Below are positions 26,483 to 35,937 of a stretch of 64,000 bases of DNA, piece by piece (positions within the stretch are counted from its first letter, which is position 1; the number at the start of each line of letters is the position of its first letter). Source of the stretch: an uncultured bacterium (lineage in GTDB: Bacteria > Cyanobacteriota > Vampirovibrionia > Gastranaerophilales > Gastranaerophilaceae); assembly GCA_949296425.1 (NCBI GenBank), contig CASFPN010000020.1:42271-106270 (forward strand). The letters run 5' to 3'. The notes under the pieces were generated by a model, which saw only the letters and a list, made by a program, of their open reading frames with translations, had not been told where the DNA came from and ran no database searches. The position numbers and the translations under genes were made by a program.

Positions 26483-28691
26483 TTTTATCCTCATCAGACT
26501 TTTGAGGGTTTTCTTGTTTTTTGTCTCCCTCAAGCTGTTTAATTTTATTCTCTAAATCTTCATCGAGCAGCTTTGCCGGCATGTTTATTTTTTGTTTTTG
26601 CAGTTCTTCCGCGAGATTTTCCTGATACTTAATCCTGTTATGCTGCATACCGCGCAGAATTCTTGAAAATGTTGATGCTATTGTTTTTATATCCTTCAAG
26701 GTCAAAGGGCTGTCAGATAACTGTCCGTCATTTAACCTTTCAACAATAATTTTATTAATCATTGATTCAATTTCTTCCGGCGTCGGATTTTTCAACGATC
26801 GTACGGCAGATTCCACAGCATCAGCAATCATCAAAATTGCTGTTTCTTTAGTATTTGGTTTGGGACCGGTATATCTGAATTGTTCTTCTTTAACGTTTTC
26901 AACACCTTCTTCTTTGACCGCCTGATTATAAAAATAACTTGCAAGCCCTTCTCCATGATGCTGCAGAATAAAATTTTGAATAACCTGAGGAAGATGATAT
27001 TCTTTAGCAATTTCAATACCGTCTTTAGGGTGTGCGGTAATTATCATTTTACTTATTCTGGGTGTAAACTTGTTATGAGGATTTTCAATCAAGAAATAAG
27101 ATTGGTTTTCTACAAAGAACAAAGGTCTTTTAAGCTTTCCTATATCATGATATAAAGCTCCTACTCTTGCAAGAATAGGATCAGCTCCGATTGCTTCTGC
27201 GGCAGCCTCGCATAAATTTGACACCATAAGGCTGTGATGATAGGTTCCGGGAGCATCCATCTGAAGACGTTTCAAAAGTTTCTGGTTATGATCACCCAGT
27301 TCTGCAAGTCCGTATGAGGTAATAATTTTAAAAGTACTTTCGAACAAAGGCAATGAACCCAATGTAATAATTGAACTGACAATTCCGTTCATAAATATAA
27401 ATGCCACATCTTTCAATATAAGAACATTATCGACATCTATAAGACATTTCTCTAATATATAAATACTCAAAACAATTATAATGCCAGCAATTGATATGTT
27501 AAATCCGATTTTAATTAAGTCAACACGTTTTGCATACTTTATCTGCGACATTAAAATTACAGAAAAAATAGTCAACAAAATAAATGTTACAACAAATTGT
27601 ATATTATATTGATACCCTACGGCCATCACTGATAACATCATAACAGAAGCTACAAGAGCGATTCTTGAATTCGTAAATATAGACATTAACATTAAAAATG
27701 CCGGAACAGGAAGAACGTACGGGGAAAAACCTACAGGAAGCACTACTCCTATTAATGCCAAGAACATTGATAAAATAGCTGACAAAGATATATACCGCGG
27801 TTCCAGATAATCTTTTTCGAAAAATTTCATAAAACCCAGAAACAATGCAGTAGCAATAAAAACAATAACATAAATAGCAGCAAGCCCCTGCCAGTTAAGT
27901 TCATAAACATTATAACCCGCCTGACGCAAAGCATCCCTTTTTAATCTTGTAACAGGTTCACCTTCAAAAAGTATTTTATCACCTTTTTGAAAAACTACTT
28001 CATAAGGTTTTACTGAATTTTGGGCATTTTTTCTTGCAATTTCCGTTGCAAATTCATCAACAACAAGATTCGGAACTATTACCTGTTCCAAAAGTGCAGT
28101 AATAACAGAAACCTGTCGTCTTGAAACATTTGACACAAGGTTATTTAAAATAATTTTGTCAATATTATCTTTCTCGTAGTCTTTTTCTGTAATTCCTGCA
28201 TGCAAAATATTGGTAAGTGTCAAAGACGACTTGTCAAAAACTTCATGAAGACTGTTTTCATCAGCTTTAAGCAAATAATTTATAATAAAATCACGTTTTG
28301 TATTATCAGAAAGGTCAAATAATATGCCGAGTTCTTCTTTTTTTACGGACTCTTGAACATCTTTGCGGCGAATTTGCATAATAGAAGATTGAAGCGTCTG
28401 GAGATTTCCTTTAATAAAATCATCTTCAGCCGGAGCCATAATCGGTTCAATCTTTTGAGCTACCTCTTTTTTATGTTGTTCGGTACGCTTAACATCTTCG
28501 ACAATCAAAGTTTTTTGAGCAATAATATCACGTTTGCTAATACCGTTTTCAATAATATTTTGAAAAAAGAAATTTTGCGACGAAATAATTGCCGTTATAA
28601 TTACAGTAAATGCAAAAAATGAAATGATTTTAACCGTTTGCACCGATGTCAAAGCATCTTTAAATTTTGAAATAAATTCCAATTTTGCCAT
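26475..28691 (-). CDS. pgpH: Membrane HD-domain phosphodiesterase, PgpH family (cyclic-di-AMP hydrolase)
   Basis: 738 residues. N-terminal transmembrane helix, then a ~220-residue extracytoplasmic 7TMR-HDED-type domain, a seven-helix membrane region (about residues 265-465) and a cytoplasmic HD domain. The HD domain shows HHSLMVSNLCEAAAEAIG, ALYHDIGKL (His-Asp), ITAHPKDG and ILQHHGEG, the metal ligands expected for PgpH enzymes that cleave c-di-AMP to pApA. A charged, Lys/Glu/Gln-rich tail follows. The c-di-AMP synthase dacA lies at 35029-35937, which supports this substrate. Start ATG at 28691 has only a weak AGG upstream. Confidence 0.9.
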   Translation of the reverse strand: MAKLEFISKFKDALTSVQTVKIISFFAFTVIITAIISSQNFFFQNIIENGISKRDIIAQKTLIVEDVKRTEQHKKEVAQKIEPIMAPAEDDFIKGNLQTLQSSIMQIRRKDVQESVKKEELGILFDLSDNTKRDFIINYLLKADENSLHEVFDKSSLTLTNILHAGITEKDYEKDNIDKIILNNLVSNVSRRQVSVITALLEQVIVPNLVVDEFATEIARKNAQNSVKPYEVVFQKGDKILFEGEPVTRLKRDALRQAGYNVYELNWQGLAAIYVIVFIATALFLGFMKFFEKDYLEPRYISLSAILSMFLALIGVVLPVGFSPYVLPVPAFLMLMSIFTNSRIALVASVMMLSVMAVGYQYNIQFVVTFILLTIFSVILMSQIKYAKRVDLIKIGFNISIAGIIIVLSIYILEKCLIDVDNVLILKDVAFIFMNGIVSSIITLGSLPLFESTFKIITSYGLAELGDHNQKLLKRLQMDAPGTYHHSLMVSNLCEAAAEAIGADPILARVGALYHDIGKLKRPLFFVENQSYFLIENPHNKFTPRISKMIITAHPKDGIEIAKEYHLPQVIQNFILQHHGEGLASYFYNQAVKEEGVENVKEEQFRYTGPKPNTKETAILMIADAVESAVRSLKNPTPEEIESMINKIIVERLNDGQLSDSPLTLKDIKTIASTFSRILRGMQHNRIKYQENLAEELQKQKINMPAKLLDEDLENKIKQLEGDKKQENPQKSDEDKNA

Positions 28692-28741
28692 ATATAAAAT
28701 ACCTATATTTTTAAATTAATCTTAATATATTTTATAACTTC

Positions 28742-29686
28742 CTAATTTTTTTTCAAGTCTTGAAGCTTTAACCGGTTTTGAATATCTTCAAGAATCTTTC
28801 TATTGATTGAAAACAGTTCAGAAAGTACTGCTATAACACCAACTTGTACACTTATAATTATAAGAATTGCGGACAATATTAAAGACTGTATATGCCCTGC
28901 TCCGTTTCCGGAAAAATAAAACCATAAAAAACGAATTCCGAGTAACGCACCTGGAATAAAAAATAAACATGCAAGAATAAAGAAAAACCTGAAAGGACGA
29001 TATATTACAAACATTCTGAGCATAGTAAAAATTGAACGCATAACATAATCAAAGATATTTTTTACAAGCTTAGACTCTCGCAAATCAGGATTTACATTGA
29101 CCGGCACACACACAAGCTGCAAACCTTTTGCTTTTGCCTGAATAATTGTTTCAAGAGTATATGTATAATTATCAAAAACATTTATCTGAACAGCTGCATT
29201 CTTTGAAAAGGCCCTAAAACCACTGGGGGCATCTTCAACAGACGTTGAACTTATTAAGCGCATAACCCAGGAACCGAGTTTTTGGAGTAATTTCTTCATA
29301 AAAGAAAAATGTTTTATTTTTGAAACAGGTCTGGAACCTATAACAATATCAGCATCATTATTTAATATAGGCTTTATAATATCTTTAATATTATCTGCGC
29401 TGTATTGATTGTCCGCATCAGTATTAACAATTATATCGGCACCCAATTCCAGAGATTTTTTTAACCCTGCTACAAAAGCCTTTGCAAGTCCGCGATTATG
29501 TCCCATTATAACAAAATGCTTAACTCCACACATTTTTGCCGTTTCAACAGTTTTATCCGTTGAACCGTCATCTATAATTAAAACATCAATTTCATCAATT
29601 CCCTCAATTTTCTTTGGCAAAGCATTTAATGTTACAGGTAAAGATTCCTGCTCATTGTAACACGGAATTTGAATTATTAACTTCAT
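28742..29686 (-). CDS. GT2-family glycosyltransferase with C-terminal membrane helices
   Basis: 314 residues. A GT-A domain opens with IPCYNEQESLPVTLNALP; the nucleotide-binding DDGSTDKTVE and the DxD equivalent NTDADNQYS are intact. ASGFRAFS-like APSGFRAFSKNAA and two to three hydrophobic helices at the C-terminus make it a dolichol-phosphate-mannose-synthase-like enzyme that loads a sugar onto a polyprenyl phosphate. The divergent ArnT-like gene 50 bases away uses such lipid-linked sugars, so the two may act in sequence. Ribosome-binding site GAGGATA precedes the ATG. Confidence 0.88.
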   Translation of the reverse strand: MKLIIQIPCYNEQESLPVTLNALPKKIEGIDEIDVLIIDDGSTDKTVETAKMCGVKHFVIMGHNRGLAKAFVAGLKKSLELGADIIVNTDADNQYSADNIKDIIKPILNNDADIVIGSRPVSKIKHFSFMKKLLQKLGSWVMRLISSTSVEDAPSGFRAFSKNAAVQINVFDNYTYTLETIIQAKAKGLQLVCVPVNVNPDLRESKLVKNIFDYVMRSIFTMLRMFVIYRPFRFFFILACLFFIPGALLGIRFLWFYFSGNGAGHIQSLILSAILIIISVQVGVIAVLSELFSINRKILEDIQNRLKLQDLKKN

Positions 29687-29736
29687 AACTATCCTCTTTT
29701 AAATTTTCCTTTTTATTATATAATTAAAGAGGGATT

Positions 29737-31383
29737 TTGACAATCGTGAAAAAACATTGGGCAATATCTGGAATAATTCTTTTAGGCTTAATATTAAGAC
29801 TTATTTGTATTAACAAACCTGATGGATTGTGGAACGATGAGTATGTGAGTTATATGATTGCTGCTACTCCGTTTGCAAACGGCTTTTTTGATGCAGTAAA
29901 ATCACAATGCCACATGCCTTTTTATTATTTATATCTGAAATTTTTCATGACAATATTCGGGCAAAGCGACATGCTTTTAAGGCTGACATCCGTTCTTGCG
30001 GGGATTTTATCAATTCCTGTAATGTATCTTATCGGGAAAGAAAAGGATAAAACTACAGGTTACTTATGTGCCGGAGCAGCCTCAATAAGTTCGTTTTTAA
30101 TCTATTATTCACAGGAAGTTCGGCTGTATTCGGTATTATTCTTATTTTCAGCACTGGCCTTATTGTACACATTCAGAGCCATAGAATTTCCTGTTAAAAA
30201 AAACATTATTCTGTATTGTATATTTAACTTTTTAATTCTTTTTACGCATACAATAGGGTTTGTATTTGTATTTTTTAATTTGATATTTTTGAGTGTTAAT
30301 TTATATGGACAATTCAAAGACACCATAAAAAAAATCTGGATTACAACAGGAGCATGCGCAATAGTTTTATCTCCACTGGCTGTAAAAATATTCATGACCC
30401 AATCTTTTTCGCAATGGTGGGGGCATTTTTCAGCAGCAAAAATCGGATTTTTATTTACGGATTACTTTTCGCCTGTTTTAACTAATCTTACAAATTCTCC
30501 GGACAATCTGTTTTATATGCCGAAAATGGCTGTATATATGTTTGTTCCAGCTTTAATCGCGATATTTTGCATTATTAAATCCATTATTAAAAATAAATTT
30601 AATCTTCAATTATTTTTAATAGCATTATTCACAACTACAGTGCTTATTATTGCTTCAGTATCAGGAAAACTTGTATTTATTACAAAATATTCTATAGAAA
30701 TTTATCCTATACTTATATATCTTGCCTGCTTCGGCGCATCTTCCATAGATAAAAAAGCACTCAAATATTCATTAATTACACTTTACTGTGCAATTTCACT
30801 CTGGTATATTATACAGGCTCCCTATTCGGCTCCCAAAATGCGGCGCCCCGAAGGACATAAAATTGTCGCAGAATTGCTGAAAAATTCCGAAATTAAAAAA
30901 AATGACATTATTTTAATTCAATATTATGCAAAAGAAAGATTCTCAAAATATTTTGATTTTTCAAATTACAGAGTAGTTTCAATAAATAAAGGGAATTTCC
31001 CGAGCTATCTGTCTGCAGGGCATAATTACAAAGAAATACTTTCAGAAGGAAAAAATATTTATAAAAAAACTTTCTCAAATTATGATAACCCGTATTTTGA
31101 AAAAAAGCTTAAACAGGAAATATTTGATAAGCTTGAGCCGGGGCAAAGTGTTGATATCATAATACTAAACAGCGTGGCATTTATTAATCCCGAAGCTTTA
31201 GTTCAAATATCTCAAGACGAAAAGCAATATCAAAATCAACCGCTTTTATTTTTAGTATTTTCATATTTAAAAAATAAAACATTTTTTGAGATGGCAAAAA
31301 ACCTTGCTATTACACGTGTAGAGAAGAAAGGAAGCTGGACTTTAATAAAGTTTACAAAACTTAATAATAGAGGGCATGACTAG
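29737..31383 (+). CDS. ArnT/PMT-like membrane glycosyltransferase (GT39/GT83 superfamily)
   Basis: 548 residues with about ten to twelve hydrophobic helices in the first 380 residues and a soluble C-terminal domain. The first periplasmic loop contains PDGLWNDEYVSYM, matching the conserved acidic (Asp-Glu) catalytic motif of lipid-linked-sugar transferases, followed by HMPFYYLYLKFFM. IYYSQEVRLYS lies on a later loop. The acceptor (lipid A, protein or glycan) is unknown. Start is uncertain: TTG at 29737 or GTG at 29746; GAGGG at 29729-29733 is near both. A paralogue, broken by a stop codon, is at 40167-41843. Confidence 0.85.
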   Translation: MTIVKKHWAISGIILLGLILRLICINKPDGLWNDEYVSYMIAATPFANGFFDAVKSQCHMPFYYLYLKFFMTIFGQSDMLLRLTSVLAGILSIPVMYLIGKEKDKTTGYLCAGAASISSFLIYYSQEVRLYSVLFLFSALALLYTFRAIEFPVKKNIILYCIFNFLILFTHTIGFVFVFFNLIFLSVNLYGQFKDTIKKIWITTGACAIVLSPLAVKIFMTQSFSQWWGHFSAAKIGFLFTDYFSPVLTNLTNSPDNLFYMPKMAVYMFVPALIAIFCIIKSIIKNKFNLQLFLIALFTTTVLIIASVSGKLVFITKYSIEIYPILIYLACFGASSIDKKALKYSLITLYCAISLWYIIQAPYSAPKMRRPEGHKIVAELLKNSEIKKNDIILIQYYAKERFSKYFDFSNYRVVSINKGNFPSYLSAGHNYKEILSEGKNIYKKTFSNYDNPYFEKKLKQEIFDKLEPGQSVDIIILNSVAFINPEALVQISQDEKQYQNQPLLFLVFSYLKNKTFFEMAKNLAITRVEKKGSWTLIKFTKLNNRGHD

Positions 31384-31404
31384 CAATTTTTATTCTGTTT
31401 AAAC

Positions 31405-31420
31405 CTCTATATATATAGAG
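31405..31420. other. 16-bp perfect palindrome CTCTATATATATAGAG
   Basis: Located 32-47 bases upstream of the start at 31452, in the 68-base gap after the ArnT-like gene. It could be a protein-binding site or a weak hairpin; there is no T-run after it, so a terminator is unlikely. Confidence 0.3.
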
Positions 31421-31451
31421 AAGATTTCATGATGATGTGTAGGTAAAAAAA

Positions 31452-32912
31452 ATGAAAGTTGAAAAAATTAATCAAAATTATTCTGCATTAAGGCTGCAGT
31501 CAAACAATTCAAGGGCTGCACAAACGCCTTACTTTACAGGTAACCTGAAAAATGAGATAACGGAGCTATTGCCTAATAAAACAGCAATAAAAGTAATGGA
31601 AAAGTTAAAATGGCTTAAAGGCGAAATCGGGGGAATATTAATAACAGCTCTTGGAACAGGTGCGGTAGCCCCCATTTTTATTGCTTATAACCCGTTTGTA
31701 AAAGCCCCGGAAGGAGCTACTGAAAAACAGAAGGAAGACGTAGAAAATACAAAAAAATATACAGCTATGAGGCAGCCTGTTTCGGCAGTATTAGCAGTTA
31801 TATTTCAAACAAGTATATTAAAACCGATAGATAAAGGGCTTGAAATTTTATTCAATAACCCCAAATACGCCCAAAATCTCTGGGTAAATCTTGATCAAAG
31901 TACACTGAATAAAAAATCTTATATGGAAAAAATCGTCAAAAAAGAGATGAAAGCAGAGGGTCGTGAATTTAAGAATAAACAAGAATTTGAAACCGAACTT
32001 AACAAAAGGGTTGAAGCAAGGCTGAACGAACAAATAAACAAAACAGCAGAGGCCTTTGGCACCACCGGAAAAATTACAATAGGCAGCCGCACTGTTGACA
32101 ACCAAACAATCGCAGAAATTATAAACAAATCAATAGATAATTATATAGATGATGCAAATAACCTAAAAATAAATGATGCAGGACTTGATTTCTACAAAAG
32201 ACGTGCTACCATTCTGATTAAGAATGAAGAAATATTCGAAAAATTATTTAATAATAATAATCTTCCTAATAACGGAAAAGAGATTGCTGATTACTTAAAA
32301 CAAAAAAACCTTGAAATTAAAGATCCTGACGTAAAACTAATTCTAGAAGAAATAATTAATGCACCTGAAAACCTTCGCGCAAGCAGATGCAATAGAACTC
32401 TTGAAAGAATTAAGAAAATAAAAGAGGCTTGCGAAGGAACATTCACTGAAGAGAAATACCTTCAAACAATGATAGATACTAACAAGGATTTATCTAATAT
32501 TGTTGAACAACTTAAAAAGTGCAAAATAGATAAAGTTGAAAATGCTACAGAGAAAACAATACAGGAAGTAATACGACAAATTGCCGAATGCTGTCAATAT
32601 GAAACTAAGAATCAAAGGCTTGCGACAAAAGTCCAATCAACCGCAACCTTCCAATCATCATTAGATAAATTATTAGAAAATATCCGTAAAGATATTGTAA
32701 AAGGTTATAAAAAGGTCTTGGAAGAAAGATACAAAGGATTTAACCAGATTTCCAAAATTGCAATAGGTCTTTGCATTACACTTCCTATAACATGTACCGC
32801 CCTAAACTGGGTATACCCGAGATTTATGAAACTTTGTTTCCCTAAACTTTCGGGCTGTAAAAAAGAAGATGCTGCTTCTCAAAAAACAGCAAAGAACGGA
32901 GGTGATAACTAA
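31452..32912 (+). CDS. Hypothetical protein with polar N-terminus and FTG motif
   Basis: 486 residues, no family recognised. After a polar start (VEKINQNYSALRLQSNNS) comes PYFTGN near residue 26. A short hydrophobic stretch (GGILITALGTGAVAPIFIAYNP, ~residues 57-78) and another near the C-terminus (IAIGLCITLPITCTALNWVYP) flank a long, highly charged helical middle, so it could be anchored at both ends with a coiled-coil domain between. No signal peptide of ordinary type. It is followed at once by another hypothetical gene whose Shine-Dalgarno GGAGGTGAT lies in its last codons, so the two form one unit. Proteins of this style appear typical of the Gastranaerophilales, an impression not checked by search. 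Confidence 0.6.
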   Translation: MKVEKINQNYSALRLQSNNSRAAQTPYFTGNLKNEITELLPNKTAIKVMEKLKWLKGEIGGILITALGTGAVAPIFIAYNPFVKAPEGATEKQKEDVENTKKYTAMRQPVSAVLAVIFQTSILKPIDKGLEILFNNPKYAQNLWVNLDQSTLNKKSYMEKIVKKEMKAEGREFKNKQEFETELNKRVEARLNEQINKTAEAFGTTGKITIGSRTVDNQTIAEIINKSIDNYIDDANNLKINDAGLDFYKRRATILIKNEEIFEKLFNNNNLPNNGKEIADYLKQKNLEIKDPDVKLILEEIINAPENLRASRCNRTLERIKKIKEACEGTFTEEKYLQTMIDTNKDLSNIVEQLKKCKIDKVENATEKTIQEVIRQIAECCQYETKNQRLATKVQSTATFQSSLDKLLENIRKDIVKGYKKVLEERYKGFNQISKIAIGLCITLPITCTALNWVYPRFMKLCFPKLSGCKKEDAASQKTAKNGGDN

Positions 32913-33670
32913 TGGCTTCAGTAGGATCCGTAAGTTCTAAAATAATAGGAAAAATTACAGAATTTAAACCGGTACAAAAATGCTGCGACTATTTCAAAAA
33001 AGACCCGGAAAAAGCAATAGCTTATTCAACAATTGCCTCAGTTGTCGGCAAAGACGGTATCGGATGTTATATGTATGTAAACCAGAGTTTAAATAACAAA
33101 GAAATCCCTGAAGATAAAAGAGGCTTTGTAGCAGCTCTTGACTTAACAAACGGGGTTTTAATGATTCTTGCTCAACTCGGTTTATTCTTTGGAATGAGAA
33201 AACTAAATGAACCGCTATTTAACAAACTTTTCCAAAAATCATTTGATAAATGCGGTCAGGTTTTCAAAACAATAGCAACAACAATCAGGAAAAACCAAAA
33301 AGATGCAGGATTCCCAGTTTCAGGTAAGCAAACAATAAAAAAAGACTATAAAGAACTAAGAAAAGACTGTCTGGATACATTCAAATTTGTTACAGAGCTT
33401 GCTGCAGCCACAATTCTTGCTAAACGTGTAATTGTTCCGTTTATTGCAACACCTCTTGCTCAAAAAATAAAAGATAAAATGGATCTTAAAATTGACAGCA
33501 AAAAACCCGCATTGCTTGACAAAGATGAGAATGACGATGATAAACATTGTGATAATACCGGCAAAACAGAAGAAGAACATCGAGAAGAATTGCATGACTA
33601 TATAAATAAAATTCACAGCAATACAAATCTCCTGGCTAAATATGCAAAACACGGAGTTTCTCCGTACTAA
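32912..33670 (+). CDS. Hypothetical membrane-associated protein, partner of the preceding gene
   Basis: 252 residues of unknown function. Starts at ATG 32912, sharing one base with the end of the upstream gene, with a near-perfect GGAGGTGAT site. Two or three modest hydrophobic helices (near residues 66-95, ALDLTNGVLMILAQLGLFFGM, and near 160-185, ELAAATILAKRVIVPFIATPLA) suggest membrane association. The C-terminal 70 residues are strongly charged and include an Asp-rich patch (KDENDDDKH). The transcript should end at the hairpin at 33705-33734. Confidence 0.6.
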   Translation: MASVGSVSSKIIGKITEFKPVQKCCDYFKKDPEKAIAYSTIASVVGKDGIGCYMYVNQSLNNKEIPEDKRGFVAALDLTNGVLMILAQLGLFFGMRKLNEPLFNKLFQKSFDKCGQVFKTIATTIRKNQKDAGFPVSGKQTIKKDYKELRKDCLDTFKFVTELAAATILAKRVIVPFIATPLAQKIKDKMDLKIDSKKPALLDKDENDDDKHCDNTGKTEEEHREELHDYINKIHSNTNLLAKYAKHGVSPY

Positions 33671-33704
33671 AAATATAAATCAATACAATAAAAACATAAA
33701 TTAA

Positions 33705-33734
33705 AAAACCGTTTTAATTACTTAAAACGGTTTT
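33705..33734. terminator. Bidirectional rho-independent terminator
   Basis: AAAACCGTTTT / AAAACGGTTTT, an 11-bp perfect stem with the loop AATTACTT, between two convergent genes. It works on paper in both directions and includes the stop codon of the minus-strand gene. Confidence 0.8.
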
Positions 33735-34069
33735 GTTTGATTTAGCTTAAGTCTTAATTCTCTAAACCTTGAAATATCCTCCTGGGTTCTGCCTGATTCC
33801 TGAAATACAGCCTGAGATGAAGGATGAACCATTAAAACATAATCCATGTGGATTTCAAGAAAATTATATTTTCTCGGGGACTGATTTGAATTTCGCGGAT
33901 AAATTTCCGCATTAGTAACAGCAAGAAAACGGCGTTCTCTATCATTCAATAAATCAGTTAATTCTCTGTTTGTATTTGTATATTTTGAAACATGAACAAC
34001 ACCTTTAATGTCATGATCTGCTGTTAATATACAAACTTCTATTGGTACTGTATCCATATTTTTAGCCAT
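33722..34069 (-). CDS. Small conserved protein, DUF6812-like
   Basis: 115 residues, function unknown. The pattern IEVCILTADHDIKGVVHVS ... LTDLLNDRERRFLAVTNAEIY resembles small bacterial proteins in which a beta-strand pair is followed by R-x-(S/T)-D-x-LN and a 'lxVtdA' strand (DUF6812-like, from memory). No signal peptide or membrane helix. AAGGAT precedes the ATG. It is a single gene ended by the bidirectional terminator. Confidence 0.55.
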   Translation of the reverse strand: MAKNMDTVPIEVCILTADHDIKGVVHVSKYTNTNRELTDLLNDRERRFLAVTNAEIYPRNSNQSPRKYNFLEIHMDYVLMVHPSSQAVFQESGRTQEDISRFRELRLKLNQTKPF

Positions 34070-34149
34070 TTTTTTAATCCTTTAATATAAAAAACTTGTA
34101 ATTATAATACTACATTTTAAATAAAAAGTCCAATTGTTAATTTATACTA

Positions 34150-35022
34150 TTATCTCTGCCTACCTCTGATTCTTCCTCCATAAGCTTCATGAACATCCAC
34201 TATTGTAATGAAGGCTGTTTGATCAATATTTTTAATAATTTCTTTCATTTTAGCCAGCTCCAGTCTTGATACAACACAGTATACGATAGTCTTTTGAGTC
34301 CCTGAATATCCGCCGACTCCATGCAAATATGTAACACTTATATCCAATTTTTCAATAAGCTCCTGTCCGATTTCATCAGCCTTATCACTTATAATTTCAA
34401 TGGATTTTGCAGAGTTTAGACCTTCAAGTACAACATCAATAATTCTGAAAGCGATAAAATAAGTTAAAACCGCATACATAGCTCTGTTCCAACCAAATAC
34501 AAGACCTGCTGCACCATAAATAAAAACGTTAAAAAGCATTATCCACTCACCGACTGAAAATCCGAATTTTTTGGATAAAACCAGAGACATAATTTCCGTA
34601 CCGTCAAGCGAACCTTCATTTTTCAAAACAAGACCAACTCCGGTTCCTAAAATAATTCCGCCAAAAACAGTAGATAAAAGTAAATCATCAGTTGTCGGCA
34701 AATGATGGGTTGTAAAAATATTTAGAGCAAGAGAAAGCATTCCTATAGCATAAAATGTTTGAAGAACAAATTTTTTACCGATTTTATTAAAAGCGAGAAG
34801 GAAAAACGGGATATTTATGACAAAAATCAGCAAACCTAAATTCAATTTTGTCAAATAACTTACAATTATAGAAATACCGACAATTCCGCCGTCAATAATA
34901 TTGTTTGGTACTAAAAAAACTTCAAGAGCAAATGCAGCAATAAAAGGGCCTATTGTAAGAAAAAACAATTTATTCAGCAATGATAAAAAAAGTTCTTTTT
35001 TCGTTAATTTTCTTTCTGGCAT
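34150..35022 (-). CDS. YitT-family membrane protein (DUF161/DUF2179)
   Basis: 290 residues: five or six hydrophobic helices with the YitT repeats (PNNIIDGGIVGISIIVSYLT; NEGSLDGTEIMSLVLSKKFG), then a cytoplasmic DUF2179 domain ending VDVHEAYGGRIRGR. The function of the family is not firmly known. It is the last gene of the lysA-dacA-yitT run, six bases after dacA. Since dacA makes c-di-AMP, a link to osmotic or envelope regulation is possible but not shown. Confidence 0.88.
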   Translation of the reverse strand: MPERKLTKKELFLSLLNKLFFLTIGPFIAAFALEVFLVPNNIIDGGIVGISIIVSYLTKLNLGLLIFVINIPFFLLAFNKIGKKFVLQTFYAIGMLSLALNIFTTHHLPTTDDLLLSTVFGGIILGTGVGLVLKNEGSLDGTEIMSLVLSKKFGFSVGEWIMLFNVFIYGAAGLVFGWNRAMYAVLTYFIAFRIIDVVLEGLNSAKSIEIISDKADEIGQELIEKLDISVTYLHGVGGYSGTQKTIVYCVVSRLELAKMKEIIKNIDQTAFITIVDVHEAYGGRIRGRQR

Positions 35023-35028
35023 AATCTA

Positions 35029-35937
35029 TTACTCTCTTGTTCTATTTTCTAGACTTTTTCTTATAGTCATAAAGTTGTTAATTTTAAAAATTGTACGCTT
35101 ATCTTCATCGGATTTCTCTTTATAACCAAGAATATTTTCTAAATCTGATTTCAAAGTAACCAGATCTTCATATTTTTTTAGAGTTCCGTCAATTGCGATA
35201 GAAACGTCACCGGTTTCTTCCGAAACAACAAGACATGCTGCATCACTTACTTCAGACATTCCTATAGCCGCTCTGTGTCTTGTACCGTACTTCCAGCTTA
35301 ATTTAGGATCCTCTGTTAACGGTAAAAGCACACCGGCAGAAATTATCTTATAATCGTTTATAACAACAGCTCCGTCATGAAGCGGAGTATTTGGATGAAA
35401 TATAGTAAGTATAAGCTCTGTTGACAAATCAGCGTTTAAAATTGTACCGACATCTGTGTAAGTATTGCTCAAATCACTTTGAAAGACAATCAAAGCTCCG
35501 GTATGCGACTTAGATAAAAATTTAACACTTTCCACAAGCTCTTTTACTACATCAATTTTCTTCTCTTTTATTTTAGCGTTATTGGAGTTAAACAATTTGC
35601 TGACAAAATCAACCTGTCCCAAAAATCCGAGGAACCTTCTTAATTCAGGCTGGAATATAACAATCAGACTTAAGGAAACTAAAGTAACAATAGCTTTTAA
35701 AAACATTCCAATAATTTTCAAATCTATAAGTAATAAAATTTCGCTGAATATCCATACACATACAAGTATTAAAATACCTTTTACAAATTTTTCGGAAGAC
35801 GTATTCTTAATAAATTTACGATACAAAAACAGCAGTAAACCTGCAAGAAAAACTATTTGGAGAAAATCAACCCAGTTAAATGTCAGCTCTAAAGCTTCAA
35901 TATATTTTAAGATGTATGTTATAATATCGTTTATCAT
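35029..35937 (-). CDS. dacA: Diadenylate cyclase, CdaA/DacA type
   Basis: Makes cyclic di-AMP from two ATP. 302 residues: three N-terminal membrane helices (about 20-105), a short linker and the DAC domain with HPNTPLHDGAVVI (DGA motif), GTRHRAAIGMSE (RHR motif) and LVVSEETGDVSIA. This is the CdaA arrangement found beside glmM in Firmicutes; here it instead overlaps lysA by four bases (ATGA). The opposing phosphodiesterase pgpH is in the same window. Confidence 0.93.
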   Translation of the reverse strand: MINDIITYILKYIEALELTFNWVDFLQIVFLAGLLLFLYRKFIKNTSSEKFVKGILILVCVWIFSEILLLIDLKIIGMFLKAIVTLVSLSLIVIFQPELRRFLGFLGQVDFVSKLFNSNNAKIKEKKIDVVKELVESVKFLSKSHTGALIVFQSDLSNTYTDVGTILNADLSTELILTIFHPNTPLHDGAVVINDYKIISAGVLLPLTEDPKLSWKYGTRHRAAIGMSEVSDAACLVVSEETGDVSIAIDGTLKKYEDLVTLKSDLENILGYKEKSDEDKRTIFKINNFMTIRKSLENRTRE

